In this document: positions 1 through 8,800 of the stretch, piece after piece
How positions within the stretch are numbered: the stretch's first letter is position 1
How the letters are laid out: each line of letters starts with the position of its first letter
NCBI RefSeq assembly: GCF_003097315.1
Contig: NZ_QDDL01000003.1
Span: 62,001-126,000 of the forward strand
Origin: Pelagibaculum spongiae
GTDB lineage: Bacteria > Pseudomonadota > Gammaproteobacteria > Enterobacterales > Pelagibaculaceae
Length of the DNA: 64,000 nt
Direction of reading: 5' to 3'
Translations under genes and position numbers: made by a program
The notes under the pieces: model-generated
What the model saw: only the letters and a program-made list of their open reading frames with translations
The model's database searches: none
Told to the model about the DNA's origin: nothing

Positions 1-2
1 CC

Positions 3-776
3 AAGCTGTCTATGGGTGGTCACACCGAACTTACCGTTAAAGAGTGGGACATTAAGCGCGAAGATATGGATGAACTGGCTGCAGTCAGTCACAAAAATCT
101 ACACCGTGCATATGAAGATGGTTTCTTCAAAGATCTAGTCACTCCATTCAATGGTCTAGAGCGTGACAACTGTATGCGCCCTGATACCACTTATGAAAAG
201 CTATCTACTTTACGACCGGCTTTTGATAAGAAAGCTGGTCGCTTGACTGCAGGTAACAGCTCGGCATTAACCGACGGCGCTTCGGTTGTTTTATTAGCCA
301 GCGAAGAATGGGCTAAAGAACACAACTTACCAGTTCAGGCTTTCCTGACTTTCTATGAAACAGCAGCAGTTGATTTCATCGGTAAGAGTGACCCGCACCG
401 CGAAGGCCTGTTAATGGCTCCAGCTTATGCTGTGCCGAAAATGCTCAAGCGCGCCAACATGAAATTACAAGATTTCGATTTCTACGAAATCCACGAAGCA
501 TTCGCCGGTCAAGTTCTGGCTACCATGAAATATTGGGAAGACGAAGACTTCTGTAAGAATAAGCTTGGCCTGAAAGCACCGTTAGGCAGCATTGATCGTA
601 GTAAATTGAACGTTAACGGTAGTTCACTGGCTACTGGCCACCCATTTGCAGCAACTGGTGGTCGTATTATCGCTACCTTGGCGAAAATGCTGGAACAGAA
701 AGGCTCAGGTAAAGGCCTGATCTCAATCTGCGCCGCTGGTGGACAAGGTGTGACTGCGATTCTAGAAAAGAATTAA
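3..776 (+). CDS. Acetyl-CoA acyltransferase (thiolase), C-terminal part; start lies outside the window
   Basis: This is the C-terminal ~258 residues of a thiolase, which cleaves 3-ketoacyl-CoA with CoA in beta-oxidation or runs in reverse. The reading frame is open to the window edge, so the N-terminal half with the nucleophilic Cys is not visible. Seen here are the catalytic His motif HEAFAGQ, the GHPFAATGGR loop and the terminal CAAGGQG motif with the second catalytic Cys. The insert pattern around these motifs (for example the MKYWEDEDF stretch) resembles the FadI/HADHB-type beta-subunit rather than short PhaA-type thiolases. A fadJ-like partner would be expected upstream but cannot be seen. 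A strong terminator follows. Confidence 0.9.
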   Translation, partial: KLSMGGHTELTVKEWDIKREDMDELAAVSHKNLHRAYEDGFFKDLVTPFNGLERDNCMRPDTTYEKLSTLRPAFDKKAGRLTAGNSSALTDGASVVLLASEEWAKEHNLPVQAFLTFYETAAVDFIGKSDPHREGLLMAPAYAVPKMLKRANMKLQDFDFYEIHEAFAGQVLATMKYWEDEDFCKNKLGLKAPLGSIDRSKLNVNGSSLATGHPFAATGGRIIATLAKMLEQKGSGKGLISICAAGGQGVTAILEKN

Positions 777-850
777 TGCGTAAAATGCAATTCTGAAAAA
801 ATAACAACAAGATAGAACAAGAATAAAAAATCAGAACTTGCAATACTTTA

Positions 851-876
851 AGGCCGCTTTTTAGCGGCCTTTTTTA
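851..876 (+). terminator. Intrinsic terminator after the thiolase gene
   Basis: The inverted repeat AGGCCGC / GCGGCCT with a short loop is followed by a run of six T, 75 bases after the thiolase stop. Confidence 0.9.
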
Positions 877-1083
877 ATAGCCGTAGCTACTCGACGAAAA
901 TCAATTTTTTTCAATTTACTGAATCACATCAAATTAAAAGCTATTTGCGTCACATTTCTCTTGTCGACTAATTATCCTATTTAAAAAAACAATCCATTTA
1001 TTAATTTTTCTGCCAACTAGTTCCACCGGCCAAACAAATCACTGCCTATAACTTTGATAACTTGAAACAAGAAGGTATCTGGC

Positions 1084-1953
1084 ATGTTTAAGGGTTTGGT
1101 TGTATTAGCATCAGTCACATTGGCAACAGTTACAGGTTGTGGTGGGAGCAATCAAAATGAGCTTGATGACCAAGTCATCCCTAGCATGCAACAAAATATA
1201 CCATTGGAAGTTTTTATTACTGATACGTTTATTCCAAGAGAAGGCTATCCCAACCAGTTATCTCACGGTGAACTAGTACTTCAAATTGCAAGTGGCCAAC
1301 ATTCTTTCGAACTTACACCTCAAAACAATGTAACTTTCCATCGCAGCACCTCTTTGTTTCCCGACGTGCTTTACAATCAACCTAGCAAAACCTCAGTGAT
1401 TAATCGTAGTTTTTCACCTTCTATTATCGACAATAATGTGCGTAGAGATATAGATGGAATTGCAGCACTAGCAATTTCTCCATTGGTAATAACCTCCGCA
1501 GGAAATACTCAAAATACCTGCACTCCAGAAGCAGCAGAGATCGGCAGAGCTTCCGGTTTATACCTTCCTGGCACACCTCTTTATCGTGCTTGTGATATGG
1601 CCATGGTAGCTGCAATAGACAATGGAGAGGACAGTAATTGGATCGTTGTCGGGCCAGATTTTTCCTTTGGCCAAAAGCCTGGAGCAGTTTTGAAACACCG
1701 ATGGATAGGCGCACCTTATAATTTCCACCTTTTAGATACTAATTTTCAGGGCACCAGCTTTGGCGCACCTTTTGTTTCAGCAATGGCAATAGAAATTTTG
1801 CAAAAAATACCAAGCATTACAGCCGAAGAAGTAGCAGAAATTATTTTTGAAACTGCAATAGATATGGGTGAGCCCGGCGTTGATGAAATTTGGGGGCACG
1901 GTATCATTAACCCTGAAGGAATACGTGCACAGATTATTCAAATGGGCTACTAA
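1084..1953 (+). CDS. Small lipoprotein with a compact, diverged subtilase (S8) domain
   Basis: The N-terminus is a lipoprotein signal with a lipobox-like V-T-G-C19, so the protein is probably membrane-anchored. S8 landmarks occur in the right order: Asp47 in VFITD, His61 in SHGELV, NRSF (like the family's N-x-S-F/M strand), SAGN with Asn141 (oxyanion hole), and GTSFGAPFVSA with Ser225. A closing GHGIINPEGI resembles the usual G-x-G-x-V/I-N end. At 289 residues, with Asp and His only 14 apart, it is far shorter than typical subtilases, and the GTSMA loop has Phe and Gly substitutions. It may be a minimal protease or an inactive homologue. It stands alone between two terminators. Confidence 0.65.
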   Translation: MFKGLVVLASVTLATVTGCGGSNQNELDDQVIPSMQQNIPLEVFITDTFIPREGYPNQLSHGELVLQIASGQHSFELTPQNNVTFHRSTSLFPDVLYNQPSKTSVINRSFSPSIIDNNVRRDIDGIAALAISPLVITSAGNTQNTCTPEAAEIGRASGLYLPGTPLYRACDMAMVAAIDNGEDSNWIVVGPDFSFGQKPGAVLKHRWIGAPYNFHLLDTNFQGTSFGAPFVSAMAIEILQKIPSITAEEVAEIIFETAIDMGEPGVDEIWGHGIINPEGIRAQIIQMGY

Positions 1954-1966
1954 CGATTACGATTAA

Positions 1967-1993
1967 TTTTCCGAGAGTATTCCTCTCGGAAAA
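1967..1993. terminator. Bidirectional hairpin terminator between convergent genes
   Basis: The 11-base stem TTTTCCGAGAG / CTCTCGGAAAA has a 5-base loop. It supplies a T tract on both strands between the convergent S8-like lipoprotein and MOSC genes. Confidence 0.75.
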
Positions 1994-2005
1994 CTCAACA
2001 CCAGA

Positions 2006-2812
2006 TCAATTCAAACCTAACAGCTTAATTTCATTTCCCACTGCAATCTCACCTTCTTTGTGATGCACCAAGTTCTGCCCAAAGAAAATACCTTTATGGC
2101 CAAATAAATCGCGACGATATTTAGCCAATGCAGTTAGCGGGTCGATTTTATCTTGCATTCCGGTATCAGGGTTAACCCGCAACATAACGCATCGACTGCA
2201 AGGTTTAACTACTGAAAACTCAATATCATTTATTTGCAGTTTTTTAATCGTATCTTCAGCAAATGCTTCACAATCATCAACCACAATATTTGGCCGGAAT
2301 CTGCGCATATCGACGTCTTCTGATAAATGCTGATTAAGATCATCCAACGAAGATTTTGAAATTACCAGTAACGAAAAACCATCTGCAAATCCAACGTGAT
2401 TGCCCTGCTCTGCGTACTTCAGGCTGACCTGACGTAAACCATGATCTGGCATAAAGACCATGGTTGCAGGCTCTCCTAAGTACTCGCTCCACCACTGCGC
2501 AGCTTGCTGCCCACAATTTTCTGCTAAAACTTGATCACCCCAAACTTCAACTTGAATATCCTCACCCAAACCATCACTAACAATTTCCAATTCGGGCATA
2601 TTTGGGGCATTCAACAAAACACCTGAGTCACTCAAATGTGGTTGAATCATGGCCATTTTGGAATGTTTGCGCTGGGTCAAAAAACTCCCGTTAGCATCGA
2701 CTATCATCCAACGGCGATCCCACTCAAGTCCAAATCGGCCGACATTGGCTTTGGTCAAAGCAATCCCTCGACAGGACTTTACTGGATAGATGAATATTTG
2801 ATGTAGCTTCAT
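2006..2812 (-). CDS. MOSC domain protein (YcbX/mARC-like)
   Basis: This is a MOSC N-terminal beta-barrel domain (IYPVKSCRGI near residue 9) followed by a MOSC domain. The conserved MRRFRPNIVV strand is at 169-178 and KPCSRC at 203-208 contains the Cys expected to ligand the molybdenum cofactor (Cys205 or Cys208), followed by NPDTG. Relatives such as YcbX and mitochondrial mARC reduce N-hydroxylated compounds. At 268 residues it matches the MOSC core but lacks the C-terminal 2Fe-2S ferredoxin domain of enterobacterial YcbX, so it would need a separate electron donor. The gene diverges from the next gene with only 25 bases between starts. Confidence 0.85.
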   Translation of the reverse strand: MKLHQIFIYPVKSCRGIALTKANVGRFGLEWDRRWMIVDANGSFLTQRKHSKMAMIQPHLSDSGVLLNAPNMPELEIVSDGLGEDIQVEVWGDQVLAENCGQQAAQWWSEYLGEPATMVFMPDHGLRQVSLKYAEQGNHVGFADGFSLLVISKSSLDDLNQHLSEDVDMRRFRPNIVVDDCEAFAEDTIKKLQINDIEFSVVKPCSRCVMLRVNPDTGMQDKIDPLTALAKYRRDLFGHKGIFFGQNLVHHKEGEIAVGNEIKLLGLN

Positions 2813-2837
2813 GGCACAGATCTCAGGTTCATGAATA

Positions 2838-3401
2838 TTGATAAAAGATTATCAGATACGAATCAAGCTCAATAGAACCGACTATCATTCACCTCAGGTT
2901 CAAACAAATTTGACTCAAGCCATGGAAGTGAACTTTATATTGCGTTCCGATGTACTCCAGATAGTGGATCTGGGATTGGACAACACCGACCAGCAATCTT
3001 CAATATGTTTTGAAGCGTTACCTGGGCAGTGGCATGCAGATGTAGAACGGCGGGATCTAGGATCCAGCTGGGGAATGCGCCCCGCTTTTCTTTTGGCGTG
3101 GCATGAGTCATTGGGTAAGCCAGACAGTCGAGATAAGCACTGGGCTCCTCTCGGAATAAGATTACACAGTGAAACCGGCATAATTGCCGTCTCTGATGAT
3201 AAATTCATCAAAGAAGACAATCTTCAGTTGTACCAAGATGCCATCGATTTACTCGAAGAATCGGACTTTTTAGCGCTAACAGCAAATGCTATTGGCCTTG
3301 AAAGTGCGCTTAGCCATGGTGATTTTCCTCTCTCAGCAATTCGCGATGAAACAAATAGAATTCAAGCGATCTGCATAAACTTTGGGCTAGCAGCCAGATA
3401 A
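2838..3401 (+). CDS. Conserved-looking hypothetical protein, probable TTG start
   Basis: A 187-codon frame whose product I do not recognise. There is no signal peptide or membrane segment; the sequence is acidic, with a central stretch GQWHADVERRDLGSSWGMRP and a mixed alpha/beta look. A stop (TGA at 2832) lies just upstream in frame, so translation must begin at TTG 2838 or at an internal ATG 2922, neither with a strong ribosome site. It lies divergent to the MOSC gene and 76 bases before nsrR. Codon use resembles the neighbours, so I take it as real. Confidence 0.55.
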   Translation: MIKDYQIRIKLNRTDYHSPQVQTNLTQAMEVNFILRSDVLQIVDLGLDNTDQQSSICFEALPGQWHADVERRDLGSSWGMRPAFLLAWHESLGKPDSRDKHWAPLGIRLHSETGIIAVSDDKFIKEDNLQLYQDAIDLLEESDFLALTANAIGLESALSHGDFPLSAIRDETNRIQAICINFGLAAR

Positions 3402-3477
3402 CAACGGAAGGATATCGTTGACGGGGCAGGTTCGAGGCACATTTGTCTCGCCCGTGATTCTGGCAGAGGAATAAACG

Positions 3478-3978
3478 ATGCATCTCACTAAACACACCAG
3501 CTACGCAATACGCGCACTGGTATATACCGCATTAAAAGACACCAGCAATGAATTAACAACCATTGCAGAAATGGCTGAGACTTATCAGATATCACGTACT
3601 CACTTAATGAAAATCGTCAATCAGTTAGCTAATAACGGGCTGCTAAAAACCCGTCGCGGCAAACATGGCGGCCTTCGTCTGGCACGTGCTCCTGAAGAAA
3701 TCATGCTGGCAGAGGTGGTTAAGTTAATGGAACCAGGAATGGAAATCATTAGCTGCGCAGACAGCAATGATTGCACTATTTACGAGCCTTGTTCATTGCG
3801 CAATATCTGGAAAACAGCGACTGAAGCTTTTATGGGTGAATTAGAAAAACACACCTTGGCTGACATCCTTAAAAATCCAGAAATGATGGCTGCACGATTA
3901 GGGATTGCTTACAAAGGTGAAATGGCAGATATTTCTGAGCTGCCGCCTATCACTGCTTGTGGCGCACTACCTTGCTAA
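3478..3978 (+). CDS. nsrR: NsrR-type Rrf2 transcriptional repressor (nitric-oxide sensor)
   Basis: This is an Rrf2-family winged helix protein of 166 residues. The N-terminal HLTKHTSYAIRALVY and RGKHGGLRL wing motifs are typical. Three cysteines at 93, 99 and 105 (C-x5-C-x5-C) form the Fe-S cluster motif seen in NsrR; E. coli NsrR has nearly the same spacing. NsrR loses repression when NO reacts with its cluster, releasing NO-detoxification genes. Two extra Cys near the C-terminus (CGALPC) are unusual. No NO-reductase or flavohaemoglobin gene is adjacent, so its targets lie elsewhere. IscR is less likely because the spacing and the KIVNQL helix fit NsrR. Confidence 0.85.
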   Translation: MHLTKHTSYAIRALVYTALKDTSNELTTIAEMAETYQISRTHLMKIVNQLANNGLLKTRRGKHGGLRLARAPEEIMLAEVVKLMEPGMEIISCADSNDCTIYEPCSLRNIWKTATEAFMGELEKHTLADILKNPEMMAARLGIAYKGEMADISELPPITACGALPC

Positions 3979-3991
3979 TTTTTAACAACGT

Positions 3992-4378
3992 TTAATGCTT
4001 AGATTGGCTTTGTGTAAAGCGAATTTGTTGCATTATTAATTGTTGAAAATGATCAGACCGAGCTGCCAGATCCCTGTCAGCTCGGGCATAACGAGCTTGA
4101 GATCGAAACTGAGCCCAGGCTCGTTGCACTACTAAGCGCACTTCAGAAACAGTTAATCCGCTATGCAAGATTAGCTGCTGTTCAATTCCTTCAAGTTGCT
4201 TAACTGCGACCCTCTCTTGATTTACCTTGGCGAAAGCCACAGGCATAAGCGCCATAACTGAAAAGCACATTAAAAAAGAAATAAATATTAATCGGATAAA
4301 AACCGGTTTATCTACCTTTGTTTGCTTAGCTGTATAACTCGAAAAATTCAGCTTTAACCGGCATGATGAAGTAAGCAT
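3992..4378 (-). CDS. Hypothetical small exported or membrane-anchored protein
   Basis: A 128-residue protein with a positively charged N-terminus followed by a hydrophobic stretch (about residues 27-50) ending in VAFA, which looks like a signal peptide or anchor. The mature part is helical and charged (LEGIEQQLIL, VVQRAWAQFRSQARYARAD). No family recognised. It is convergent with nsrR, with 13 bases between stops. A terminator-like hairpin for lon lies just upstream, so it needs its own promoter. The start could also be an internal Met closer to the hydrophobic segment. Confidence 0.5.
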   Translation of the reverse strand: MLTSSCRLKLNFSSYTAKQTKVDKPVFIRLIFISFLMCFSVMALMPVAFAKVNQERVAVKQLEGIEQQLILHSGLTVSEVRLVVQRAWAQFRSQARYARADRDLAARSDHFQQLIMQQIRFTQSQSKH

Positions 4379-4387
4379 TGTTCCAAT

Positions 4388-4420
4388 AAAAAACCAGAGC
4401 AGGTGTTATCCATACTCTGG
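4388..4420 (-). terminator. Terminator downstream of lon
   Basis: Read on the minus strand, a CCAGAG / CTCTGG stem is followed directly by six T. It lies about 90 bases beyond the lon stop codon. Confidence 0.65.
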
Positions 4421-4509
4421 CTTTTGATCAGTTAAAAAACCATGTTATAAATCAGCTATGCTTGCAACATCACAAGATCTAACTAACCAACTTATCGATT
4501 ATGTGATCT

Positions 4510-6894
4510 TTATCCAAAAACCACATCTGCGACATCTTGATATTTCTCAGCAAAATGAACTGTCATACCTTCTTTAATGTATTCAGGCAATTCTTCAAAA
4601 TCACCTCGATTCGCATCAGGTAAAATCAGTTCAAAAATTTTCACTCGCTTGGCTGCAATTACTTTTTCTTTAATGCCACCAACCGGGAATACTAATCCAG
4701 TTAATGTCAACTCACCCGTCATCGCAATGCCGGGCTTTGGCTTACGACCTGTCGCTAAAGAAATCAGCGCAGTCGTCATGGTAACGCCAGCACTTGGACC
4801 GTCTTTTGGCGTTGCGCCTTCTGGAACATGTAAATGAACAAATGACTTATCAAACCACTTTTGATCAATATTGAAGTTTTCAGTACGCGAACTGACAAAG
4901 CTATAAGCAATTTCTGCCGATTCCTTCATCACATCGCCCAGTTTTCCGGTTAGCTTTATGCCAGCTAGCCGCTGATGTACTCGAGCCGCTTCAATCGCCA
5001 ATGTCGCACCGCCCATTGAAGTCCACGCCAGTCCAGTCACGATACCTATACCGGCAAGGCGCTTGTCGGGCGTGAAATATGGCTTACCCAGATAATCTTC
5101 CAGCTGACGGCCAGAAACGCTGACTTTTTGCTTCGGATTTTCCAATACTTTAACTACTGCTTTACGCTGGATTTTATGCAGTAATTTTTCTAGATGACGT
5201 ACACCCGCTTCTCGGGCATAACCTTCGACCAACTGTTTTAATGCGGTATCAGTTAAAGCAATTTGGCTTTTCTTTAAACCGGTTTTTTTCAACAATTTTG
5301 GCCATAAATGTTTTTTAGCGATTGCCTGCTTTTCACTCGCTAAATAGCCAGATAATCGAATCGTTTCCATTCTGTCTAACAAAGGCCGAGGAATGGTATC
5401 CAATTGGTTGGCAGTACAAATAAACAATGCCTTGGATAAATCGACCCGCAAATCCAAATAATGATCGAGGAATTCACCATTTTGTTCAGGGTCAAGCACT
5501 TCGAGCAACGCCGATGCAGGATCGCCTTGGTAAGACGCGCCCACCTTGTCTATCTCGTCTAGCATAATTACTGGATTAGCCGTTTCGACTTCTTTCAGTG
5601 CCTGAATCAACTTACCTGGCATGGCGCCAATGTAAGTTCGGCGGTGGCCTTTAATTTCAGCTTCATCACGCATGCCACCTAAGCTAAAGCGATAAAACTT
5701 ACGCCCTAAGGTTTCAGCAACTGATTTACCAATTGAGGTTTTACCAACACCCGGCGGGCCGACTAACAACATAATTGAGCCAGATATTTCACCTTTCAGC
5801 GCACCAACGGCCAAAAATTCAATAATCCGATCTTTAACATCATCTAAGCCAGTATGTTCTTTATCTAATACTTGACGGGCACTTTTTAGATCAAAGCTGT
5901 CTTTGCTGACCACACCCCAAGGAACATTCGTGATCCAATCGAGATAATTTCGAGTTACTGCATATTCTGGCGAACCTGTCTCTAACATCGATAATTTATG
6001 CAGCTCTTCTTTAAAACGCTTGGCCACCTGTTCGGTTGGCTTTAACTTGGCCATTCGCTCTTCGAATTCATCAACATCCGAACTGCGATCATCTTTGGAA
6101 ATACCCAGTTCGCGCTGAATAATTTTTAATTGTTCACGTAAGAAAAATTCGCGCTGACGATCATTAATCTTGTTATTCACTTCCTCACTGATCTTATGCT
6201 GCAATTGAGCGACTTCTAATTCTTTACGCAACAGTAGCAGTACTTTTTCCATTCGCTTGATCAGCGGGAGGGTTTCTAAAACCTGTTGTAAATCTTCACC
6301 TTTAGCAGTAGTGATTGCTGCCGCAAAATCTGCCAAGGGTGATGGGTCATTAGGGCTGAAACGATTTAAATAATGTTTGAGTTCTTCGTTATACAGCGGA
6401 TTTAACGGTAGCAATTCTTTAATCAATTTAATTAAAGCAAGCGCATAGGCCTTTAGCTGGTCATTATCTTCAACCGGTTCTTTGGGGTACTCTACTTCAA
6501 CCAGATAAGGTGCTTTTTTACTGATCCAGCGCTTAATTTTAAAACGCTGCATCCCTTGTGCAATAAATAATAATTTATCGCCATCTTCATGAACATTATG
6601 CAGCTTAACCGCACAGCCGATATCACGAAAATCTTCAGGATTTACTGGCTCGTCTTCACCATTGCTACTGGCAAAGCACAGGCCTAAAACCTGGTGATCG
6701 GAATCAGAAACGCGCTCCACCGTTTCTTCCCAATGATCACGTGAGATCACCAAGGGTTGAACCTGGGCTGGAAAGTAAGGACGATTGTGAGAAGGGATTA
6801 AATAAACGCGAGTGGGAAGTGCCTGGTTTGGCAGGATCAGGCCGGTTTCTTCTTTTTCGATGACCACGTCATCATCATTGGATAGATTGCTCAT
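4510..6894 (-). CDS. lon: ATP-dependent Lon protease
   Basis: Lon is a cytosolic homo-oligomeric AAA+ serine protease that degrades misfolded and regulatory proteins. Domain order: an N-terminal LAN substrate-binding domain (about 20-210), a coiled segment, and the AAA+ module with Walker A GPPGVGKT at 379-386 and Walker B VIMLDEIDK at 442-450. The C-terminal protease domain has Ser701 in DGPSAGV and the partner Lys in GGIKEKVIAAKR. At 794 residues it has full family length. An AAGGAAG ribosome site precedes the ATG. It is monocistronic, with a candidate promoter upstream and a terminator downstream. It is not beside clpX, unlike the main lon of many gammaproteobacteria, so it may be a second Lon copy. 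Confidence 0.95.
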   Translation of the reverse strand: MSNLSNDDDVVIEKEETGLILPNQALPTRVYLIPSHNRPYFPAQVQPLVISRDHWEETVERVSDSDHQVLGLCFASSNGEDEPVNPEDFRDIGCAVKLHNVHEDGDKLLFIAQGMQRFKIKRWISKKAPYLVEVEYPKEPVEDNDQLKAYALALIKLIKELLPLNPLYNEELKHYLNRFSPNDPSPLADFAAAITTAKGEDLQQVLETLPLIKRMEKVLLLLRKELEVAQLQHKISEEVNNKINDRQREFFLREQLKIIQRELGISKDDRSSDVDEFEERMAKLKPTEQVAKRFKEELHKLSMLETGSPEYAVTRNYLDWITNVPWGVVSKDSFDLKSARQVLDKEHTGLDDVKDRIIEFLAVGALKGEISGSIMLLVGPPGVGKTSIGKSVAETLGRKFYRFSLGGMRDEAEIKGHRRTYIGAMPGKLIQALKEVETANPVIMLDEIDKVGASYQGDPASALLEVLDPEQNGEFLDHYLDLRVDLSKALFICTANQLDTIPRPLLDRMETIRLSGYLASEKQAIAKKHLWPKLLKKTGLKKSQIALTDTALKQLVEGYAREAGVRHLEKLLHKIQRKAVVKVLENPKQKVSVSGRQLEDYLGKPYFTPDKRLAGIGIVTGLAWTSMGGATLAIEAARVHQRLAGIKLTGKLGDVMKESAEIAYSFVSSRTENFNIDQKWFDKSFVHLHVPEGATPKDGPSAGVTMTTALISLATGRKPKPGIAMTGELTLTGLVFPVGGIKEKVIAAKRVKIFELILPDANRGDFEELPEYIKEGMTVHFAEKYQDVADVVFG

Positions 6895-6927
6895 AGCTTC
6901 CTTGGCAAAAACACTGCAATACCAATT

Positions 6928-6956
6928 TAGATACGGCCAACCGACGAGAAATTCAA
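6928..6956 (-). promoter_or_regulatory. Candidate promoter of lon
   Basis: On the minus strand TTGAAT is followed after 17 bases by TATCTA, ending about 34 bases before the lon start. The -10 match is modest; the GTTGAA element could also be read as a sigma-32-like -35. Confidence 0.4.
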
Positions 6957-7023
6957 CTTAGAATCTCTCCGCCGGTCGTTCGGAAGCTTCAAATCAGGCG
7001 TTTTTTTTATGTGACTTCGAAAT

Positions 7024-7360
7024 TCAGCGAATATTGAGTATTTCAACATCTAATGAAAACGCCATTGTAAAGTAGATGTAGCCCTTGGGAATATGGAAAT
7101 CCAGACCTTCACCAACCAATACCAGACCAACCATAATCAAAAAACTCAGCGCCAGCATTTTCAATGTCGAATGCGTTTCAACAAAATCACCAATCGGTTT
7201 GGCTGTAATCATCATCGCCAAGGCAAACCACTCGGCCATGTTGGCGCTGGTGTTCAGGCAATCTGCTCACCAGCATCGAAATAAAAATGATGTTATCGAT
7301 CCCAAGTACAATGTCCAGCCCGGTCAAGGTTGCTAATGCGATGCAGGCTTAGAGGTTCAT
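7024..7360 (-). pseudogene. Decayed TerC/YgdQ-family membrane protein gene
   Basis: Two pieces of one TerC-family integral membrane protein remain. The 5' part (about 7255-7360, minus strand) encodes LTGLDIVLGIDNIIFISMLV, the first TerC helix with its conserved Asp residues, but carries an in-frame TAA at codon 4. The 3' part (7024-7239) encodes the C-terminal helices, with AKPIGDFVETH and FHIPKGYIYFTMAFS. By comparison with family length, roughly 100 internal codons are missing and the two parts lie in different frames. The gene is therefore non-functional. A short protein from the 71-codon 3' frame is possible but unlikely to matter. Confidence 0.8.
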
Positions 7361-7377
7361 AAATCTACTCGAACATC

Positions 7378-8319
7378 TTACCCTTCGCTTTGCAGCAAGT
7401 TATTTTTTTGATCGATCTGTTTATTTTTTTTACGTCCCGGTAGCTGGCTAATCAACACGCCGATGCCAATCACCACCACGGCGCTAATTTGGCCAACAGT
7501 GAGTACTTCACCCAACATCGACACCGCAAGAACTAATGTAAATACTGGAATCAAATTAACGTAGGCCGATGCGCTGGCAGCCGGTATGTGGCTAATGCCG
7601 TAGTTATAGCAACCGTAAGCGCCCAATGTGACGATAGCGCCCAAATAGAATAAAGCACTGCCCGCTTCAAATGTGATGCTAGATGGAAAACCTTCCCAAA
7701 GCGCCAGCGGCAAGAAAAATATGGCACCCACCCAAGCCTGAACCGCAGTAATAAATAAAGCAGAATATCGGTTGGATAATTTTTTAACCAAAACAGTATA
7801 AAAAGCCGCACAAACCATGGCTAACAATTCATAAAAATTACCCAACAATGGATTGGGTGCTGATACGTCTTGCTCAGCCATCACACTTAAGTAAATCACA
7901 CCAACAAAGGCAATAAAGAAACCAAACCAGCTGCGACGACTCACCCGTTCGCCTAACATGAAAAATGCTACTACACCAACCATTAATGGCAACATAGCGG
8001 TAATCATTCCAGCTTGCGATGCACTGGTTAACTGTAATGCCCAAGCTTCGAAAATAAAATAAATACAGGGTTCAAAAAAAGCCATCGCAATGAGCCACTT
8101 CCAGTCTTCCAGTCGAATTTTTGCTGGTTTGAAGAGTTTCCACATCGGTAGAAAGATAATCGCTGCAATCAACATTCGACAAAACACCACCACCATCGGT
8201 GTCATGGTTTGCAGTGCGATTTTCATACCTATAAACGAACCACCCCAAATGAACATGGCAAATAAAAGTGCCATAATAGGCAGGTAAGAACGGGAGTTTT
8301 TCACAAATTTGATCATCAA
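7378..8319 (-). CDS. EamA/DMT-family inner-membrane transporter
   Basis: A 313-residue, strongly hydrophobic protein with about ten predicted helices in two homologous EamA repeats. The first repeat has FIWGGSFIGMKIAL near the N-terminus; the second ends with VYVNLIPVF-like ASAYVNLIPVFTLVLA and GEVLTVGQISAVVVIGIGV. DMT-family members export amino acids, metabolites or drugs; the substrate cannot be inferred here. It is a single gene between the terC relic and a spacer carrying a small ORF. The C-terminal tail is lysine-rich and cytosolic. Confidence 0.85.
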   Translation of the reverse strand: MMIKFVKNSRSYLPIMALLFAMFIWGGSFIGMKIALQTMTPMVVVFCRMLIAAIIFLPMWKLFKPAKIRLEDWKWLIAMAFFEPCIYFIFEAWALQLTSASQAGMITAMLPLMVGVVAFFMLGERVSRRSWFGFFIAFVGVIYLSVMAEQDVSAPNPLLGNFYELLAMVCAAFYTVLVKKLSNRYSALFITAVQAWVGAIFFLPLALWEGFPSSITFEAGSALFYLGAIVTLGAYGCYNYGISHIPAASASAYVNLIPVFTLVLAVSMLGEVLTVGQISAVVVIGIGVLISQLPGRKKNKQIDQKNNLLQSEG

Positions 8320-8562
8320 AAAAATTCAGTCTGCCATTCTATCGTTATTGTTATTTGAAAGCAGCCAGCTTGAGTAGCTGTTTTTATAACACCGATCAAA
8401 ATTTATGATTAATTAACTGAAAGTAGTGCGTTAGAAGTATTGGGAATGCTTTGCTAGTTTTATCAATAGAAGTATTAAGTCGCTAGAAATTTTAGTTTAT
8501 CTATTTTGCAGGATGCATTCTGACCACAAGGATTCGGTCTTTGTTTAAGGAGTGTTCTATCT

Positions 8563-8658
8563 ATGTTAAGCCCTTCGCCAGTATTTACTACATCAATCGG
8601 CCTGCTCGCACTTGCCCTGTTAATTCTTTATAGCGCGAGTGGATTTATTTTGGGCTAG
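8563..8658 (+). CDS. 31-residue single-span membrane protein (candidate)
   Basis: A short frame preceded by TAAGGAG about 10 bases before ATG and followed 90 bases later by a strong terminator, so it has the layout of a small independent mRNA. The product is one hydrophobic helix (TSIGLLALALLILYSASGF) with almost no soluble part. Such mini-proteins often act as accessory subunits of membrane complexes; no family recognised. It lies in an otherwise empty 480-base gap between two minus-strand genes. Chance cannot be excluded at this length, but the combination of ribosome site, helix and terminator is suggestive. Confidence 0.5.
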   Translation: MLSPSPVFTTSIGLLALALLILYSASGFILG

Positions 8659-8748
8659 TCATCTCTAACTTTGAATCTTAACATTTTTTTCTGCAACGGA
8701 AAGCAGCAAATTAGAGCAGATGCTCCTGAACAATCATGCTGTCCAGCA

Positions 8749-8776
8749 GCCGGGCGCGCGGCCCGGCAACTTTTTT
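8749..8776 (+). terminator. Strong GC-rich intrinsic terminator
   Basis: The 7-base stem GCCGGGC / GCCCGGC with a 5-base loop is followed by AAC and six T. On the plus strand it ends the transcript of the 31-codon ORF. Confidence 0.85.
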
Positions 8777-8800
8777 AACTTAATTCTATTTGCAAACCCA

